Below, piece after piece: positions 6,189 through 8,124 of a DNA stretch of 8,124 nt. The position numbers and the translations under genes were made by a program. The notes beneath the pieces were generated by a model. It was not told the origin of the DNA. It ran no database searches and saw only the letters and a program-made list of their open reading frames with translations. Each line of letters starts with the position of its first letter. The first letter of the stretch is position 1. Source of the DNA: an uncultured Riemerella sp. (GTDB taxonomy: Bacteria > Bacteroidota > Bacteroidia > Flavobacteriales > Weeksellaceae); contig CALHQK010000119.1 in assembly GCA_938037185.1 (NCBI GenBank), forward strand, positions 1-8,124, given 5' to 3'.

Positions 6189-6772
6189 TGTCTGCGAATT
6201 AGTTTTGCAATATATTTTCCAATAACATCAAATTCCAGATTTACTCTATCTCCTGCGGAAAGATGTTTCAAATTTGTGTATTCCCAAGTATAAGGAATAA
6301 CGGCAACGGAAAACTCGTTCTCTCCGCTGTAGGCAACAGTAAGGCTGATGCCGTTCACTGCAATAGACCCTTGTGGAACAGTGACAAATCCATCCTTTTC
6401 GCTGTGTTCTATGGTAATCAAATGACTTCCGTTTTTATTTTCAATAGATTTTACAACTCCTGTCTGGTCTACATGCCCCTGCACGATATGCCCGTCTAAT
6501 CGGCCATTCATAAGGACACAACGCTCTAAATTAACCTCCGTGCCAATTTCCCAATTTCCCAAATTTGTTTTTTCCAAAGTCTCGTGTATTGCAGCTATCT
6601 TATATTGCTGATTGTCTATGTCATACACCGTAAGGCAGCAGCCATCATGCGAAACGCTCTGGTCTATTTTTAGCTCTTTTGTGAAAGGACAGCTCATCGT
6701 AAAAAGAATATTTGTTCCCTCTTTTTCTATATTTTCTACTCTGCCTGTAGCTTCTATAATTCCTGTAAACAT
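6185..6772 (-). CDS. ribE: Riboflavin synthase (alpha chain)
   Basis: It dismutates two molecules of 6,7-dimethyl-8-ribityllumazine to riboflavin plus the pyrimidinedione, the last step of vitamin B2 synthesis. The 195 residues form two tandem lumazine-binding barrels. The first runs from M-F-T-G-I-I-E (1-7) through S-H-D-G-C-C-L-T-V (41-49, with the active-site-region Cys as in E. coli NGCCLTV). The second starts with G-H-I-V-Q-G-H-V-D (94-102) and includes G-S-I-A-V-N-G-I-S-L-T-V (135-146). Both halves carry the L-T-V motif and T-N-L (69-71, 166-168). The start ATG at 6770-6772 is fixed by the invariant MFTGI N-terminus. It is the first gene of a two-gene unit with the histidine kinase (4-nt overlap) and is divergent from pdxA. 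The symbol ribE follows the Bacillus-type naming; E. coli uses ribC. No FMN riboswitch is seen in the short leader. Confidence 0.97.
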   Translation of the reverse strand: MFTGIIEATGRVENIEKEGTNILFTMSCPFTKELKIDQSVSHDGCCLTVYDIDNQQYKIAAIHETLEKTNLGNWEIGTEVNLERCVLMNGRLDGHIVQGHVDQTGVVKSIENKNGSHLITIEHSEKDGFVTVPQGSIAVNGISLTVAYSGENEFSVAVIPYTWEYTNLKHLSAGDRVNLEFDVIGKYIAKLIRRQ

Positions 6773-6854
6773 TTAAAAATAATTATTGAAAGCATAAAAT
6801 TAAACAAATTTTTAAAAATATCTCATCTCATTTATATTTTTGATAAAATTAAAT

Positions 6855-6862
6855 TAACTTTG
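6855..6862 (+). promoter_or_regulatory. Probable -7 element of the pdxA promoter
   Basis: TAACTTTG matches the Bacteroidota -7 consensus TAnnTTTG in full, 24 nt before the pdxA ATG at 6887. No TTG is found 17-23 nt upstream, so the -33 part is degenerate. A second TAnnTTTG match (TATTTTTG, 6835-6842) lies 12 nt further upstream, also without a good -33. Confidence 0.5.
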
Positions 6863-6886
6863 TATTTCATCCAAAATTTAGTAAAA

Positions 6887-7975
6887 ATGAATTCTAAACA
6901 ACATAAAATAAGAGTAGGCATCTCTATCGGAGATTACAACGGCATCGGCCCAGAAGTTATTTTAAAAACACTGAAAGACAAAAACATTACAGATTTTTTC
7001 ACTCCCATTATTTTTGGGTCTGGCAAATTATTTTCTTATCAAAAAAATGTTTTTAAGCTTCAGTTTAATTTCAATTATATTACTCATGCTTCAGAAGCGG
7101 CAAACGGAAAAATCAACATTGTAAATCTCCGAAAAGATGAAATGGATGTAAATTTCGGAACGCCTACCGAAGAATCTACCAAACTGGCCATAGACTCCTT
7201 GGAATCAGCAACAAACGCCCTGATGAAAGGAGAAGTAGATGTGCTTGTAACCGCCCCTATCAACAAAGATGAAATGATAAAACACGGCTTCTGGCACACA
7301 GGCCATACAGAATATTTAGAAGAGAAATTTAGAAAAAAAGGACTTATGTTCTTAGTAACCGAAAACCTAAAAGTAGCCGTTTCCACGCATCATATCCCAG
7401 TTTCTAAGGTAGCACAGAGCATATCCAAAGAAAAAATAAAAGAACAAGTAAAAACTATAAACGACTGCTTATTTAAGGATTTTTCTATCCCAAAACCGAA
7501 AATTGCTATCTTAGGACTCAACCCACATTCGGGAGATGGCGGTGTAATCGGCAATGAGGAAATAGAAATCATAGAACCAGCCATAAAAGAACTCTTCGAT
7601 GAAGGAATTCTTACCTTCGGACCTTATCCAGCTGACAGCTTTTTCCAGCCCGATAAATACGGAGTTTTTGATGCTGTTTTAGCCATGTATCACGACCAAG
7701 GGCTGACGCCTTTCAAAACCATTGCTTATGAAAAAGGGGTCAATTATACCGCTGGAATGCCTTTCATCAGGACTTCGCCAGACCACGGCACCGCCTATGA
7801 TATCGCAGGGAAGGATTTAGCAGACGAGCAGTCTTTCAAAGAAGCGGTATTCACAGCGATAAAAATTTTTAGAAACAGAACCGAAAATTTAGAATTGTTG
7901 AAAAATCAGCTCAAACCAAAAAACATTTCCATGGGGAATGAAGATGAAGACCTACCAGAAGAAACAACACTATAA
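6887..7975 (+). CDS. pdxA: 4-hydroxythreonine-4-phosphate dehydrogenase PdxA
   Basis: It oxidises 4-phosphohydroxy-L-threonine with NAD(P)+ in the DXP-dependent pathway to pyridoxal 5'-phosphate. The product is 362 residues from the ATG at 6887. It opens with R-V-G-I-S-I-G-D-Y-N-G-I-G-P-E (9-23), the family N-terminus. It continues with T-A-P-I-N-K (122-127) and H-T-G-H-T-E-Y-L (137-144). The three metal-site histidines are in S-T-H-H-I-P (H168 or H169), L-N-P-H-S-G-D-G-G (H214) and Y-H-D-Q-G-L-T-P-F-K (H269). R-T-S-P-D-H-G-T-A-Y-D-I-A-G (295-308) completes the signature. A TTG at 6860 is in frame but overlaps the -7 promoter element, so it is rejected as the start. The C-terminus extends in an acidic tail N-E-D-E-D-L-P-E-E (351-359) beyond the usual core. 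It is divergent from ribE and ends at a terminator, so probably monocistronic. Confidence 0.97.
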   Translation: MNSKQHKIRVGISIGDYNGIGPEVILKTLKDKNITDFFTPIIFGSGKLFSYQKNVFKLQFNFNYITHASEAANGKINIVNLRKDEMDVNFGTPTEESTKLAIDSLESATNALMKGEVDVLVTAPINKDEMIKHGFWHTGHTEYLEEKFRKKGLMFLVTENLKVAVSTHHIPVSKVAQSISKEKIKEQVKTINDCLFKDFSIPKPKIAILGLNPHSGDGGVIGNEEIEIIEPAIKELFDEGILTFGPYPADSFFQPDKYGVFDAVLAMYHDQGLTPFKTIAYEKGVNYTAGMPFIRTSPDHGTAYDIAGKDLADEQSFKEAVFTAIKIFRNRTENLELLKNQLKPKNISMGNEDEDLPEETTL

Positions 7976-7985
7976 CTCTATAACC

Positions 7986-8011
7986 AAAGCCCTTAAAAAG
8001 GGCTTTTTTTT
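7986..8011 (+). terminator. Intrinsic terminator of pdxA
   Basis: A 9-bp stem AAAGCCCTT/AAGGGCTTT (7986-7994 and 7998-8006) with a 3-nt loop runs into an uninterrupted T tract (8004-8011). It begins 10 nt after the pdxA stop codon. Confidence 0.92.
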
Positions 8012-8058
8012 GTATATTTTTCCTTTTAAAGAAAATTCTTTTTTGGGATTAAACAAAA

Positions 8059-8118
8059 TTGCATTTTAGTTCAAACAAACTGCGGGGGCTTACCTGCGGT
8101 TGCATTTTAATTAAAACA
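8059..8118. repeat. Imperfect 19-bp direct repeat flanking a GC-rich block
   Basis: TTGCATTTTAGTTCAAACA (8059-8077) recurs as TTGCATTTTAATTAAAACA (8100-8118), matching at 17 of 19 positions with a 41-nt period. Between the copies is a GC-rich segment (8080-8099) that itself holds two copies of CTGCGG (8080-8085, 8094-8099). The right copy is followed by only 6 bases before the window ends, so I cannot tell whether this is two copies or the start of a longer array. No gene is visible after the pdxA terminator. Confidence 0.5.
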
Positions 8119-8124
8119 CTCCTG

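Noticed and set aside
6795..6802. Minus-strand TAATTTTA as a -7 element for ribE
   Set aside because: Matches 7 of 8 consensus positions, but no TTG lies 17-23 nt upstream and near matches are expected by chance in such AT-rich DNA.
6860..6886. TTG start for pdxA nine codons before the ATG
   Set aside because: The TTG lies inside the TAACTTTG -7 element; the ATG at 6887 gives the family's usual N-terminus.

Overview
The window looks like chromosomal core DNA from a member of the Bacteroidota, most likely the Flavobacteriia (Chryseobacterium/Weeksellaceae-like). The evidence is low GC, A-rich leaders without Shine-Dalgarno sequences, several promoters of the TTG-N17-19-TAnnTTTG type that is particular to this phylum, the order tuf - tRNA-Trp - secE - nusG, and protein sequences that resemble flavobacterial families. 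The genus is an inference; no rRNA is present.

Left part (1-2323), all minus strand: a housekeeping translation/transcription block. Reading with the genes, tuf (EF-Tu) has a very clear promoter and a strong hairpin just after its stop codon. It is followed by tRNA-Trp(CCA), secE and the first 96 codons of nusG, which runs off the left edge. Upstream of tuf lies an independent tRNA-Cys(GCA) unit with its own promoter and terminator.

Middle (2387-4681): a 554-residue minus-strand protein of unknown function, diverging from a plus-strand DinB-like protein. The intergenic region holds one good promoter for each. The C-terminal third of the 554-residue protein carries the signature positions of the nucleoside phosphorylase / MTA-SAH nucleosidase fold. 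This is the most interesting item in the window.

Right part (4734-8124): riboflavin synthase (ribE) and an NtrY-like membrane histidine kinase overlap by 4 nt on the minus strand. pdxA (vitamin B6 synthesis) runs divergently on the plus strand and ends at a clear intrinsic terminator. The last ~110 bases contain no gene, but hold an imperfect 19-bp direct repeat flanking a short GC-rich block.

I see no phage, transposase, CRISPR or defence cassette. Apart from the uncharacterised nucleosidase-like protein and the orphan kinase, the region is ordinary core genome.
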